The position numbers and the translations under genes are program-made. Under the pieces are notes generated by a model that saw only the letters and a program-made list of their open reading frames with translations, was not told where the DNA came from and made no database searches. This document shows positions 11,007 through 23,091 of a stretch of 64,000 nt of DNA, one piece after another (positions within the stretch are counted from its first letter, which is position 1; each line of letters opens with the position of its first letter). This DNA comes from Neoarius graeffei (taxonomy: Eukaryota > Chordata > Actinopteri > Siluriformes > Ariidae): assembly GCF_027579695.1 (NCBI RefSeq), contig NC_083570.1, positions 9,534,793-9,598,792 on the forward strand. Reading direction: 5' to 3'.

Positions 11007-12620
11007 ATGGCTGAGGCCAGTATTTCAGTAGCTCAGGACCAGTTCATGTGTCCAGTGTGTCTGGATCTCCTGAAGGATCCGGTGACTATCTCCTGTGGTC
11101 ACAGTTTCTGTAAGGCGTGTATTAATGGCTGCTGGGATCAGGAGGATCAGAAGGGTGTCTACAGCTGTCCTCAGTGCAGAGACACTTTCACTACAAGGCC
11201 TGTTCTACGCAGAAACAACATGCTGGATGAAGTGGTGGAGAAACTGAAGAAGAAGACTGAAGACTCATCCTGTTTTTGTGAACACAACACCGAGTCAGGT
11301 GCATCAGACAAAGAACAGGTGAGAAGGAGAAATGGTTTCAGACTGAATCCTTCGACATTTTGTTTCTAATCCTGCTTTACTCAGGTCATATGGTGTAAAA
11401 ATTTCATGACTTCTATTGATTATAAATAATAAATATGTTCCATGTATCCTGTAGATGTGAACAGTTTTACAAGCACATACTGAGTACCTTTGACCTCACT
11501 CAGAGAGAGAGCCAGGATATGGATGATCTTTAACTTGAATTGCAGTTAATAATCTCCCACCTTCGACCTGTCTTTGAGTGAACACTTTACAGTTAGTAAA
11601 GTTAGTAATTAACTCAGGATGTAATATCATTTCATTCATTCTTGTCAGAGTGAGTTAAAGTTGAAGGAGGAGCAGATGAAATCCCAGCAGAGAATCCAGG
11701 AGAAGCAGAAGAAGGTGCAGGAGCTGAAACAGGCTGTGAACACTATAAAGGTGAGCAGTGAGCAGAGACAGAGCTGCTCCAAGAAACACACACAACATGG
11801 ACAATGAGTCATTTACAGTCCCAGTAAGAGAGGGAATGATAAATTAGCTTTAAATCTCGTGTGTGTGTGTGTGTGCCCTAACAGCTCAGTGCACAGACAG
11901 CAGTGGAGGACAGTGAGAGGATCTTTACTGAGCTGATCAGCTCCATGGAGAAAAAGCGCTGGGAGGTGACGGAGCTGATCAGAGATCAGGAGAAGGCTGA
12001 ACTGAGTCGAGCTGAACGACTCCTGGAGCAACTGGAGCAGGAGATTGCTGATCTTCAGAGGAGAGTCACTGAGCTGGAGCAGCTTTCACACACACACGAT
12101 CACATCCATTTCCTCCAGGTAACACTCATTGTCTGATATCACTTGCACTGTGGTCTGAGAATATTCGTCCATCTCGTACACCACTCTGTTTCCAGTCTCT
12201 TGGTGTCTCTTCTGGACGTGGTGACTCATCCATCATTACTGTCCATCAACATGTTTCATTTGATGGAGTGAGGAATTATCTCTCAGAGATGAAAAAGCAA
12301 TTCAACAAAATCCCTTCATATGGTGAGAGGAAGTAAAATGTTATAAATCCACGCATATACATAAAAAAAGATTTATTGTACTTATTTGAACTTAACATTG
12401 TCGCAGCTACCATCTGAAAGATATTGTACTTATACAGTTCATCCGTCATATTAAGATCATTTATTTTGCCAATATTCATAAATTCAAACATCGTGTCTCC
12501 TAAAATCACACTCTGATCATTGTATATTATTCCACCTCCATTTTCTCTCCATCACAGCAATTTGGATGAATTTACCTTCAGAGCTGAAGACTCGAGAAGA
12601 TTTTCTACAATGTATGTATG

Positions 12621-12710
<90 letters not shown>

Positions 12711-13858
12711 GCTGCCAGATCATTAAAAACATATGTTGTTTTTGGAGACGTTTCCTTCCACAATAAAGAGAAGTGAAGAATGGAGGTGTCATGTTGAGTG
12801 TCGCTGACAGCACAGCGCTGGTGAAGTTCGACATGTTTGATCCATGAATGTATATGAAGGTTAATAACATTCTAGTCATTTTCTTTCCTGAAGTTTATAC
12901 AAGAATCAAGTCAAGTTTATTTGTATCGCACTTTTAACAACAGACATTGCCACAAAGCAGCTTTACAGAAAATTAAAGACTTTGACCATGAGCTAATCCA
13001 TCCATCCATTATCTGTAGCCGCTTATCCTGTGCAGGGTCGTGGGCAAGCTGGTGCCTGGCTGGGTGAAAGGTTGGGTACACCCTGGACAATTTGCCAGAT
13101 TATTGCAGGGCTAACACATAGAGACAAACAACCATTCACACTCACACCTATGGTCAATTTAGAGCCACCAATTAGCCTAACCTGCATGGAATACCAAGAG
13201 AACATGCAAGCTCCACACATAAAGGCCCCCATCAGCCACTGGGCTTGAACCCAGAACCTTCTTACTGTGAGGCGACAGTGCTGTACCACTGTGCCACCAC
13301 ATGAGCTAATTTTATCCCTAATTTATCCCAGTGAGCAAGCCTATGGCGACGTTTGCAAGGAAAAACTCCCTCAGGCGACACGAGGAAGAAACCTTTTGAG
13401 GAACCAGACTCAAAAGGGAACCCATCCTCATTTGGGTGATAACTGATAGCATGATTATAAATAACTCTCTTCCATAACTGTGTCCTACAGAGCCACAAAT
13501 TATAACTGTGTAACCAGGAACTTCATTATAGTTTTAACACAGTCTGTTTTGTTGAAGTTATAAACTGTTCATTGATGGAAACTTGAGTGCAAAACTGTTC
13601 AAGACAACTGCAGTCCTAAAGTTAGCAAGTCAACTGTAGTTCTCAGACATAAATATATTACTGTAAGTGTCCAGAGCGTCTTCTAAGTATGACTTTCGAC
13701 TGTCCATATGGGACCATCCTCCACAGGAGTGATGTGATGAGACTCCAGCCAGAAGTAGGGCATCAGGATGGATCAGGCAGGTCCGAGGAGCAGACGAGGT
13801 CAGCATCATTGGCTTCTCAGGATTGACATGTAACTCAACAGAGACAGACAGAAGGAAG

Positions 13859-13891
<33 letters not shown>

Positions 13892-16221
13892 CAAAGGTTG
13901 TGAGGTATGCCCAGTGTCACCTTATGAATAAGAACAGTATATATTTTGCGCTGAGTGCAAGCAGGGACTCTGGCAACACTAACTCATCTCATCTCATTAT
14001 CTCTAGCCGCTTCATCCTTCTACAGGGTCGCAGGCAAGCTGGAGCCTATCCCAGCTGACTACGGGCAAAAGGCGGGGTACACCCTGGACAAGTCGCCAGG
14101 TCATCACAGGGCTGACACATAGACACAGACAACCATTCACACTCACATTCACACCTACGGTCAATTTAGAGTCACCAGTTAACCTAACCTGCATGTCTTT
14201 GGACTGTGGGGGAAACCGGAGCACCCGGAGGAAACCCACGTGGACACGGGGAAAACATGCAAACTCCGCACAGAAAGGCCCTCGCCGGCCCCAGGGCTCG
14301 AACCCAGGACCTTCTTGCTGTGAGGCGACAGCGCTAACCACTACACCACCGTGCCGCCCCGCAACACTAACTATGACAGCATATTTAAAAGGGAGAGCCA
14401 GAAGGTAACACAGGCATGAGGGAGCCCCGGGACATAAAGCAGCAGCCACTCCACCATCAACAAACCTGAGTGAGTGAGTGAGAGTGGGGGACTGACAACA
14501 TCCATATATCCCAGTTTACCAAAACACTCTATGCCTGAGGACTCACCAGAGTTACTCCTTTACCGAATAAAAAACTATCTTGACTGAAAAGATATATTTT
14601 CAGCCTAGACTTAAACACTGAGACTGTGTCTGAGTCCTGAACACTACTTGGAAGGTTGTTCTATAACTGTGGGGCTTTGTAAGAAAAGGCTCTGCCCCCT
14701 GATGTTGCCTTCACTATATGAGGTACCAACAAATAACCTGCACCTTTTGATCTAAGTAGGCATGGCGGGTCATAAAGGACCAGAAGTTCGTTCAGGTACT
14801 GTGGCGCAAGACCATTCAGTGCTTTAAAGGTCAATAGTAGTATTGTATAATCAATACGAAATTTGATTGGGAGCCAGCGTAGTGTGGATAAGACAGGGGT
14901 GATGTGGTCATATCTTCTAGTTCTAGTAAGGACCGTTGTTGCTGCATTTTGAACTAACTGGAGCTTGTTTATGCACTTATTGGAACACCCAGACAGTAAG
15001 GCATTACAGTCATCCAACCTGGAGGTAAGAAAAGCATGAACTAGTTTTTCTGCATCTTAGTGACATTAAATTTCTTATCTTGGCAATATTTCTGAGATGA
15101 AAGAAAGCTATCTGGGTAATGTTATCATTATGAGTTTCAAATGAAAGACTGGAGTCGATGATCACACTGAGGTCTTTTACTGCTGCACATGAAGAAAAAA
15201 GCAGTGGACCTAAGACAGAACCTTGTGGAACACCAAACTTTACCTCAGCATGCATAGAAAAATCACCATATACATCAAGAAACTGATAGTGATCAGTTAA
15301 ATAAGAGCTGAGTCAGGAGAGGGCCGTTCTCTTAACTCCCACAACATTTTCTAGTCTACCCAGGAAAATGGAATGATCAATCGTGTCAGAGTCTGCACTA
15401 AGGTCAAGCAACACAAGCAGCGAGACACAGTCCAGATCAGATGCCAACAACAGGTCATTTACTACTTTAACCAGTGCTGTCTCTGTGCTATGATGAGGTC
15501 TAAATCCTGACTGATACATTTCATGGTTGTTATTCATATGTAAATATGAGCATAACTGCTGTGCCACAGCTTTTTCTAGGATCTTGGAGATAAAGGGGAG
15601 GTTTGATAATGGCCTTTCATTGGGCTGACAGGGGTCGAGGTCAGGTTTTTTAATCAGGGGTTTGATAACTGCAAGTTTAAAGGATTTGCGTATGTAGCCA
15701 ATTCTAAGGGAAGAATTGATTATTTCTAGAAGAGCTTAAATTGCTTCTGGTATTATCTGTTTGAAGAGACATGTAGGTAAGGGATTAGTACACAAGAAGA
15801 AGATTTTGATGTGGAAATTAATGAAATTAATTTGATTTCTCGAAGAGGAGAAAACATTCGAATTGCTGAGTTTCTACAGTTTTATTGTTAACGACTGGGT
15901 TATTTAAGTTGTCTGGGCTTAAATGAGTAGTTTGAATTTTTTTTGTTGGATATTTTCAATTTTGAGATTGAAAAAAATTATGACGTTGTTGCTGCTGCAT
16001 ATTGCAGGTGCATGTGTGTCTGTAGTGGTCTTTTTCTTAGTTAATTTTGCTACAGGATTAAAAAGGAATCTAGGATTATTTTGTTATCTTTGATTAGGGT
16101 GGAGAGATACATTGATCTTGCAGCACTAGGAGCTTTTCTATACTTCAGGAAGCTCTCCTTCCATGCTAATTTGAATACGACCAATTCTACAAGGAATATC
16201 ATCTAATTGTGTAATCTCCTG

Positions 16222-16254
<33 letters not shown>

Positions 16255-18528
16255 AATGTGTAAGAAACTGAGGGTGTGAGAGAGTGTCAATATGAGGCAC
16301 TAATGAATTACTGGTTTAATTATGACTCATTGTACCCCTGTGTTTACAACCCTGATTCCAAAAAAGTTGGGACAAAGTACAAATTGTAAATAAAAATGGA
16401 ATGCAATGATGTGGAAGTTTCAAAATTCCATATTTTATTCAGAATAGAACATAGATGACATATCAAATGTTTAAACTGAGAAAATGTATCATTTAAAGAG
16501 AAAAATTAGGCGATTTTAAATTTCATGACAACAACACATCTCAAAAAAGTTGGGACAAGGCCATGTTTACCACTGTGAGACATCCCCTTTTCTCTTTACA
16601 ACAGTCTGTAAACGTCTGGGGACTGAGGAGACAAGTTGCTCAAGTTTAGGGATAGGAATGTTAACCCATTCTTGTCTAATGTAGGATTCTAGTTGCTCAA
16701 CTGTCTTAGGTCTTTTTTGTCGTATCTTCCGTTTTATGATGCGCCAAATGTTTTCTATGGGTGAAAGATCTGTACTGCAGGCTGGCCAGTTCAGTACCTG
16801 GACCCTTCTTCTACGCAGCCATGATGCTGTAATTGATGCAGTATGTGGTTTGGCATTGTCATGTTGGGAAATGCAAGGTCTTCCCTGAAAGAGACGTCAT
16901 CTGGATGGGAGCATATGTTGCCCTAGAACCTGGATATACCTTTCAGCATTGATGGTGTCTTTCCAGATGTGTAAGCTGCCCATGCCACACGCACTAATGC
17001 AATCCCATACCATCAGAGATGCAGGCTTCTGAACTGAGCGCTGATAACAACTTGGGTCGTCCTTCTCCTCTTTAGTCCGAATGACACGGCATCCCTGATT
17101 TCCATAAAGAACTTCAAATTTTGATTCGTCTGACCACAGAACAGTTTTCCACTTTGCCACAGTCCATTTTAAATGAGCCTTGGCCCAGAGAAGACGTCTG
17201 CGCTTCTGGATCATGTTTAGATACGGCTTCTTCTTTGAACTATAGAGTTTTAGCTGGCAACGGCGGATGGCACGGTGAATTGTGTTCACAGATAATGTTC
17301 TCTGGAAATATTCCTGAGCCCATTTTGTGATTTCCAATACAGAAGCATGCCTGTATGTGATGCAGTGCCGTCTAAGGGCCCGAAGATCACGGGCACCCAG
17401 TATGGTTTTCCGGCCTTGACCCTTACGCACAGAGATTCTTCCAGATTCTCTGAATCTTTTGATGATATTATGCACTGTAGATGATGATATGTTCAAACTC
17501 TTTGCAATTTTACACTGTCGAACTCCTTTCTGGTATTGCTCCACTATTTGTCGGTGCAGAATTAGGGGGATTGGTGATCCTCTTCCCATCTTTACTTCTG
17601 AGAGCCGCTGCCACTCCAAGATGCTCTTTTTATACCCAGTCATGTTAATGACCTATTGCCAGTTGACCTAATGAGTTGCAATTTGGTCCTCCAGCTGTTC
17701 CTTTTTTGTACCTTTAACTTTTCCAGCCTTTTATTGCCCCTGTCCCAACTTTTTTGAGATGTGTTGCTGTCATGAAATTTCAAATGAGCCAATATTTGGC
17801 ATGAAATTTCAAAATGTCTCACTTTCGACATTTGATATGTTGTCTATGTTCTATTGTGCATACAATATCAGTTTTTGAGATTTGTAAATTATTGCATTCT
17901 GTTTTTAGTTACAATTTGTACTTTGTCCCAACTTTTTTGGAATCGGGGTTGTAATACACGATAAACTTTATTGCGCAACATCTCTTTTCTTTCAGATTTC
18001 TGTTATCTGACTCTGGATCCCAACACGGCACATGGTTCCCTCCGTCTGTGTGAGAAGGACAGAGCGGTGAGACGCAGTTATAAAGAGAAGCTGTTCCCTT
18101 ATCACCCTGAGAGGTTTACCTCCATCGCTCAGGTGTTGTGTAAGGAGAGTGTGTGTGGACGCAGTTACTGGGAGGTGGAAAGGAGCAGTGAGGGATGTGT
18201 GTACATCTCAGTCTCATATAAAGGGACCAATAAAAAAGAGCAGCCCAGACGGACCATATTTGGGTACAACGATCAGTCGTGGAGTCTGGTGTGTTCTCGG
18301 ACTCCTCTTCATTTCTATCACAACAACATTAAGACCGAGTTCGGAGTTCCGTCACCTTCCAGAATAGGAGTGTATGTGGATCACAGTGCAGGAACTCTGT
18401 CCTTCTACAGTGTCTCTGACAGGATGAAGCTCCTCCACAGAGTCCACACCACATTCACTCAGCCTCTATACGCTGGGTTTACTCTGTGGGCTCCTGAATC
18501 AGTTGTCAGGTTTTCTGATCCACAATAA
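11007..18528 (+). CDS. Fish TRIM-family E3 ligase lacking B-boxes (finTRIM-like)
   Basis: Six exons join in frame: 11007-11318, 11649-11750, 11885-12118, 12196-12322, 12558-12611 and 17996-18528; the sum, 1362 bp, gives 453 aa. Order: a C3HC4 RING (residues 15-57, CPVC...CGHSFCKAC...CPQC), a coiled coil (about 105-216), linker, a short exon ending TREDFLQ, and a PRY-SPRY domain (277-453, [12 protein letters not shown] to FSDPQ). The RING would ubiquitinate; in this family the SPRY binds targets. Unlike the relatives at 25129-29556 and 43221-47608, exon 1 goes from the RING almost straight to the splice donor: the roughly 70-residue B-box1/B-box2 region is gone, leaving CEHN. The last intron is 5.4 kb and full of transposons. 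Start chosen at the ATG of MAEASIS. Confidence 0.88.
11859..11875 (+). repeat. GT run next to a TRIM splice acceptor
   Basis: A (GT)n tract ends nine bases before the coiled-coil exon at 11885, with only GCCCTAACAG between. The same place in the two minus-strand TRIM genes holds longer tracts (27103-27135, 45161-45199). It takes the place of the usual pyrimidine tract. Confidence 0.8.
12622..12708 (+). repeat. Compound (CT)n(CA)n microsatellite
   Basis: About 40 bases of CT repeats run directly into about 48 bases of CA repeats, starting ten bases after the donor of the short TRIM exon at 12558-12611. Confidence 0.97.
12998..13299 (-). mobile_element. tRNA-headed SINE inside the L2 tail
   Basis: Reverse-oriented, diverged copy of the SINE seen best at 42138-42514: GGCGACAGTGCTGTACCACT is the head and the CCATCCATCCATTATC side is the tail. 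Target duplication CATGAGCTAAT at 12987-12997 and 13300-13310 is perfect and proves insertion into the L2 3' region. Confidence 0.85.
13985..14360 (-). mobile_element. tRNA-headed SINE, well preserved
   Basis: Full-length reverse copy: tail CATCTCATCTCATTATCTC at the left and head GGCGGCACGGTGGTGTAGTG (complement) at the right. It has a 12-bp target duplication, GCAACACTAACT, at 13973-13984 and 14361-14372. The head carries a B-box-like GGTTCGAGCCC. The family resembles the mermaid-type SINE of catfish and other teleosts. Confidence 0.88.
16347..17951 (-). mobile_element. Tc1-like transposon, one in-frame stop from full length
   Basis: The 1605-bp element has ends CAACCCTGATTCCAAAAAAG and the complement, with TA at 16345-16346 and 17952-17953. 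The transposase reads on the minus strand from the ATG at 17643: helix-turn-helix ([15 protein letters not shown]), [17 protein letters not shown], and DLSPIENIW. The only break I find is a TGA at about 16899, after which the same frame continues to a stop near 16580. Block B has the uninterrupted target GTGTTTAATAC near 36061, so the insertion followed or missed that copy. Confidence 0.93.
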
Positions 18529-18579
18529 TGGATCATTAATGTATAGTATCCTGTACTGAGTGCTGCGGAGTTCTGGTCT

Positions 18580-18690
18580 GAAGGTGTTGATTAATTCCCT
18601 ATAACAGCAGCTCTGACAGTAGTGCAGCTGCAAATCATTAGTGTTTCTATAGTAACAGCTCGTGTGTGTTTCTCACAAGCATTTCACCTA
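18580..18690 (+). repeat. End fragment of repeat family X
   Basis: Contains GGTGTTGATTAATTCCCTAT, AACAGCAGCTCTGACAGTAG and TTTCTATAGTAACAGCTCG. The same landmarks appear in reverse at 22370-22510. Confidence 0.5.
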
Positions 18691-19726
18691 AAATACTCTC
18701 TTACTGCCACTTGACATGAACATGGTGGTCTCTGAAAGACTATACAGGCATCTGCCCAGGAGGTTGTGGCAGTTTTAGGGCTTGAGCAGTTTTTCGACTC
18801 TTGTGTCTCTCATCCTTTGATTTCCGTCGATTGGATTCAAAGGTCTCAACTCCATTGCAGACCACACGCCTCCAGAGCAGTCTATCAGTTGATGCTGTAG
18901 CCCAATCAATAATCCCACACTCTTTAAAAGTTCTTTTTAGGGCATCCTTGTATCTCTTCTTAGGAGCACCAATGCTTCTCATTCCTGTGGATCGCTGACT
19001 GAAGAAAAGCTGTTTTGGAAGTTGTTTTGCATCCATTTTAACAACATGTCCATACCACCTCAGCCTATTTTGCTGAAGCATAGCCTCGATGCTTGTTAAG
19101 GAGGCTCTATCAAGAATTGCAGCATTGGTAACACGATCATACCATTGGGCGTTCATGATGGATCGTACCGTAGGCATCTTCAGTGAAATTTCTCAAGTTG
19201 TTTTACTTGATATTGGTACGTAGTCCATGTTTTTGACCCATACAGGAGCGTTGGTATTATAGTGGCATTATAGACTCTTATTTTAGTTTTCAAGTCAAGT
19301 TCGTGATGATCAAAATCATGCTTGCGTAGCTTGCCAAAAGCTGTTGCTCCAGCACTGATGTTGTTATTAATTTCATGGTCAAGGGAAATATCACCTGACA
19401 CATAGCTGATGAGATATTTAAAGTGTGGGACTACCTTAAGAACAGTTCCATCCACAGAAATTTCAGGTTGGGTGGTGATTGGGATGGAAGTGTCAGAGGC
19501 AGGTCGACACACCTCTGTTTTAGTGCAGTTCAGTAATAGCCTGAGTCTTTTGTAGGCTTCTGCAAAGGCATCTGTGATTCTCTGCAAGCCAGCTTCTGAG
19601 TATGAACAGAGCACAGCATCATCAGCATACTGAAGTTCCACAACTGAGGCTGTAGACACCTTACTTTTAGCTTGCAAATGATGTAGGTTGTACCATTGTA
19701 TTGATAAACTATCTGTATTCCATGAT

Positions 19727-20508
19727 AAGAAGAAAAAGAACAACAACTTTATTCATCACATGTACACTTGTGAAATTCCTCTCTGCATTTAACCCATCTG
19801 AAGTAGTGAACGCACACGTGAGCAATGAGCACAAACACCTACTCAGAGCAGTGGGCAGCCGTGCTACAGCAGCCAGGGAGCAGTTAGGGGTTAGGTGCCT
19901 CGCTCAAGAGCACCTCAGCCTAAGGGCACCCCATGTTAACCTATTGACATGCCTTTGAGCACATGGAGGAAACCCACGCAGACTCCACACAGAAAGGCCC
20001 CCGTCAGCCGCTGGGCTCAAACCCAGAACCTTCTTGCTGTGAGGCGACAGTCAAGTCAAGTCAAGTTTATTTGTATAGCGCTTTTAACAAACATTGTCGC
20101 AAAGCAGCTTTACAGAATTTGAACGACTTAAAACATGAGCTAATTGTATCCCTAATCTATCCCCAATGAGCAAGCCTGTGGCGACGGTGGCAAGGAAAAA
20201 CTCCCTCAGACTACATGAGGAAGAAACCTTGAGAGGAACCAGACTCAAAAGGGAACCCATCCTCATTTGGGCAACAACAGACAGCATGACTATAATATTA
20301 ACAGTTTTAACATGAGGACAGTTTCGTTGATGTTATAATTCTTCATTGATGGAAACTTGAGTGCAAAACTGTTCATGATAACTGCAGTCCTAAAGTTAGC
20401 AAGTCAAATTTAGTCCTCAGCCATAAAAGCATTACTGTAAGAGTCCAGAGCGTCCTCCAGGTACAAGTCCAGTAACAGTGCTAACCACTACACCACCGTG
20501 CTGCCCAG
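19727..20508 (-). mobile_element. Second SINE type with the shared tRNA head, interrupted
   Basis: The right end (20475-20508, complement GGGCAGCACGGTGGTGTAGT) and the part left of 20051 form one reverse SINE split by an L2 tail. Its head matches the SINE at 24052, but its tail is different: GAGGAATTTCACAAGTGTAC followed by ATGAATAAAG. So two SINE families share a head in this window. Confidence 0.7.
20052..20474 (-). mobile_element. 5'-truncated L2 LINE tail inside the SINE
   Basis: Starts with (CAAGT)n TTTATTTGTATAGCGC and matches the 3' UTR of the L2 at 12906-13690. The duplication ACAGT flanks it at 20047-20051 and 20475-20479. Only the 3' end is present, as expected for truncated LINE integration. 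Confidence 0.75.
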
Positions 20509-20749
20509 ATAATGCAGATTCAGCTTGGCTACATGCAGGACAGCACCTGTGAAGAGAGCAAACAATGTAGTGGCTACACAGCTTTGTATTACACTAACTT
20601 TCACAGGAAAAGGTTCCAGTTCTTCATCTTCACAGAGAACAGAAACAGTCATCCCATCATGGAGAAGACGAATCATTGTGATCAGTTTATCTGGGCACCA
20701 GGAATTCTCCAAAGAACCTCTCTATTCACTGAGAGCAAGAGATACTAAG

Positions 20750-22369
20750 AAATACTGAAGAATGTAGAACTCCAGCATCATGAAGCTGAGAAATTTACTG
20801 GACTTACTGTCTTTTTTTTTTAACGAGACTAAAAAGCTGCTGTTCCATTAAACCCAGTTACAGTATGACACACAGCAGGGACTGAATAAACCATTCATCT
20901 CATCATGAATCAATATTATTGATTATATTTATGATAAGACAAGTTTTCAGTCTGTTCTGATGTGAGTTCAGCAAAAATATTGAAAATGGTTCATTTCTTG
21001 CAGCGTCACGTGTCTATGAGCGTCCTCTAGTGGTCAGAAATGATAAGACAAGTTTAAATTGCAGTCATTTAAATTTAATGAATAAATCACTCAATTTTTC
21101 ATTTTCTGAAAATTTATAAAGAAATAAATGGCTAAAGTGAGATAAAGGAATTCTTTAAAGTGAATTTGATTTTATTGTCGCCTACACATGAATGTTAAAT
21201 GGTAAATGTGGCCAGAGATCGATTTCTGTACTTCAATAGAAAGTATCATGTATGCCATTTATGTTCTTTTCCCATTTTGTCCTTTCTTTCTGTCCATGAA
21301 GTGTATGCGGTTAAATCACATTTTAAAATCAGAACTCCAGATAGAATTCTATAATATGCGAATACAATCGAGTTGTTATTTGGAGGCTCAGTTTTACAGA
21401 GTAGCACCACATCACTGAAACACAACAAAACAAACAAACAAACAAACAAAAAAAACCCCAGCAGCCTTTCAACATCAATTCTGTATCTTCACTAAAAGAC
21501 ACACAAGAGGATTTACAGCAAGACCGTGTCGTACTACAAGCACTAAAAACTACCACATTGTGTTCATTAAGGATGGAAATAAAGCAGAAATATTTCACTG
21601 TCATCAGCACTTCAGTGTCATTTGTTCTGCTGAAATATTTTCCTCATTTTGTCAGTTTGGAATTTAGTGAGGAGTGAAAATGAATCGAAATAAATGACTT
21701 TATTACCACAAGGGGAGTCAAAACCTGATTTGATTTATTTTGCATTGTTTATTGCTAATAGAAGTCCCACTTTCTCATGTACAGATTGTTGAGATGGAAA
21801 TGAAGTTGGTAGATGAATATGTTTGAGATCAGAGATCCTGAGTCGCCTCTATCAGTCATTAGATGTGTCTTTGAGAAGTAGGAGAACACTGGAGAACCAG
21901 GAGGAAACCCACACTGACACGGGTCATTTTACCTTTGGGTCATTTTAACATTGTTAACAGATTGAAATGAATCTCCTGAAAGGCAGAAGAAAGAAATCTG
22001 CTAGTAGTGTTAACACAAGACTTTATCTAATCCCAGTCAGTGCAGGGTTCAAACCCCATCCACCAGAAATATCATTAAAATCAAAGGGAAAGGCAGAGAC
22101 GAGGCGAGATCATCAACAGGAGATCTATCCAGAATAAACACGGCTCACAACTGAGGAGATTTACAAGCACACTGGAATGGTTCACAGTTACTGTAGGATC
22201 TATGTGCATTTTATAACAACAGACAGGAAATGAGTGGAGGAAGTGAAGTTATTCAAAATGTGTGTAAAGCCGCCCTCTGGTGGTCTGCAGGAGAAATGTC
22301 CAGGTTAAATATTAGTGTTCATCCACGTCTTTTATTTTTATTTGTGAACACACAGGTCTAAAATAATTT
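20750..22369. other. No gene recognised in block A
   Basis: AT-rich, single-copy-like sequence shared with block B (38860-40430). The part from about 21735 on also appears in the decayed third copy at 48030. There is an AAAC run at 21424-21460. No coding frame is supported. Confidence 0.6.
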
Positions 22370-22510
22370 CACTTCAATGAGCTGTTACTATAGAAACAAG
22401 AACGTATTAGAGCAAGCCCATTAATAAAAACCTGCACTATTGTCAGAGCTGCTGTTATAGAAAATTAATCAACACCTTCTGACCAATCAGAATAGACAAC
22501 TGGAACAGAA
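22370..22510 (-). repeat. End fragment of repeat family X, reversed
   Basis: Reverse form of the piece at 18580-18690, containing TGTCAGAGCTGCTGTTATAG and AACACCTTCTGACCAATCAG. Followed by a T-run and A-run at 22512-22570. Confidence 0.5.
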
Positions 22511-23091
22511 TTGTTTTTTTTTTTTTTGCTTTATTTGATTGAAAATTAAAAGGATTAAAAAAAAAAAGTTTTTCCAACAATCATGTTCAGAATCTAAATC
22601 AGGAGTCAGACCACAGACAGATCCAGTTCACAGAGACAGATTTATCATCATTATTCACACACACAATATATGACAACATTAAAAGAGATGTTTTTTGGAG
22701 GAAAAAGTCAGTTGTAGGTTTACAGTGATTTTCACAAACACATATTTAAGACACTGTCGTTATTTCCCACAGATTAAATAATCTAAAAAATATCCATCCA
22801 AAGTGGAGAAAAACCCCGTTGCGTATCAATCCAGCAGCTTGCTGACATCCTGACCTCAGTATTAAAAGCTTCTGTCTGAAAATGAGCTCAGCACAGAAAC
22901 TCCATCACTGGGGGAAACTTTATTCTCCTGTGCTCTTATCTTTTATTCTGCAAAGCTTTGATTGTAATATTTGCATGGATTAAAGCAAAAAAAAAAATAT
23001 TTGACTGAAAATTTACGGGGGCGTTATGGGTGGATTTCGATGAAATTCTGAGAATGGTTAACTTAGAACTGATAACTTTATTATCAATTAA

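Larger units (their letters stand above)
12906..16210 (-). mobile_element. L2-like LINE, long but broken, carrying two SINEs
   Basis: Minus-strand frames give successive parts of an L2/Maui-type ORF2. The pre-RT part lies at about 16205-15860, [16 protein letters not shown]...[14 protein letters not shown] at 15567-15313, [15 protein letters not shown] near 15250, and the C-terminal [12 protein letters not shown]...YDHITPVL at 15017-14661. The segment with the catalytic YxDD is deleted. The 3' UTR runs left to 12906 and ends in a CAAGT (ACTTG) repeat tail, as L2 elements do. The same tail occurs alone at 20052-20474. It sits in the TRIM intron 12612-17995. SINEs interrupt it at 12998-13299 and 13985-14360. 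Confidence 0.75.
18740..20712 (-). mobile_element. Non-LTR retrotransposon fragment (RT to C-terminus), split by a SINE
   Basis: Minus-strand frames give KLITMIRLLHDGM...EPFPVKVSVIQSC (20712-20509), then after an insertion the YADD catalytic box (ELQYADDAVLC), KTEVCRP, HFKYLISYVS, YGSKTWT, and in another frame RLRWYGHVVKMD and LLWRRVVCNGVETFESNRR (to 18740). This order is that of LINE reverse transcriptases with an RW-GHV tail. The clade is not assigned. Frameshifts separate the pieces. The copy at 36854-38818 shares the insertion, so the nest predates the block duplication. Confidence 0.8.

Noticed and set aside
13030-14449. Several open frames with [12 protein letters not shown]-like peptides on both strands
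   Set aside because: They are translations of the SINE copies; the same peptides recur at 24140 and 42156 for that reason.
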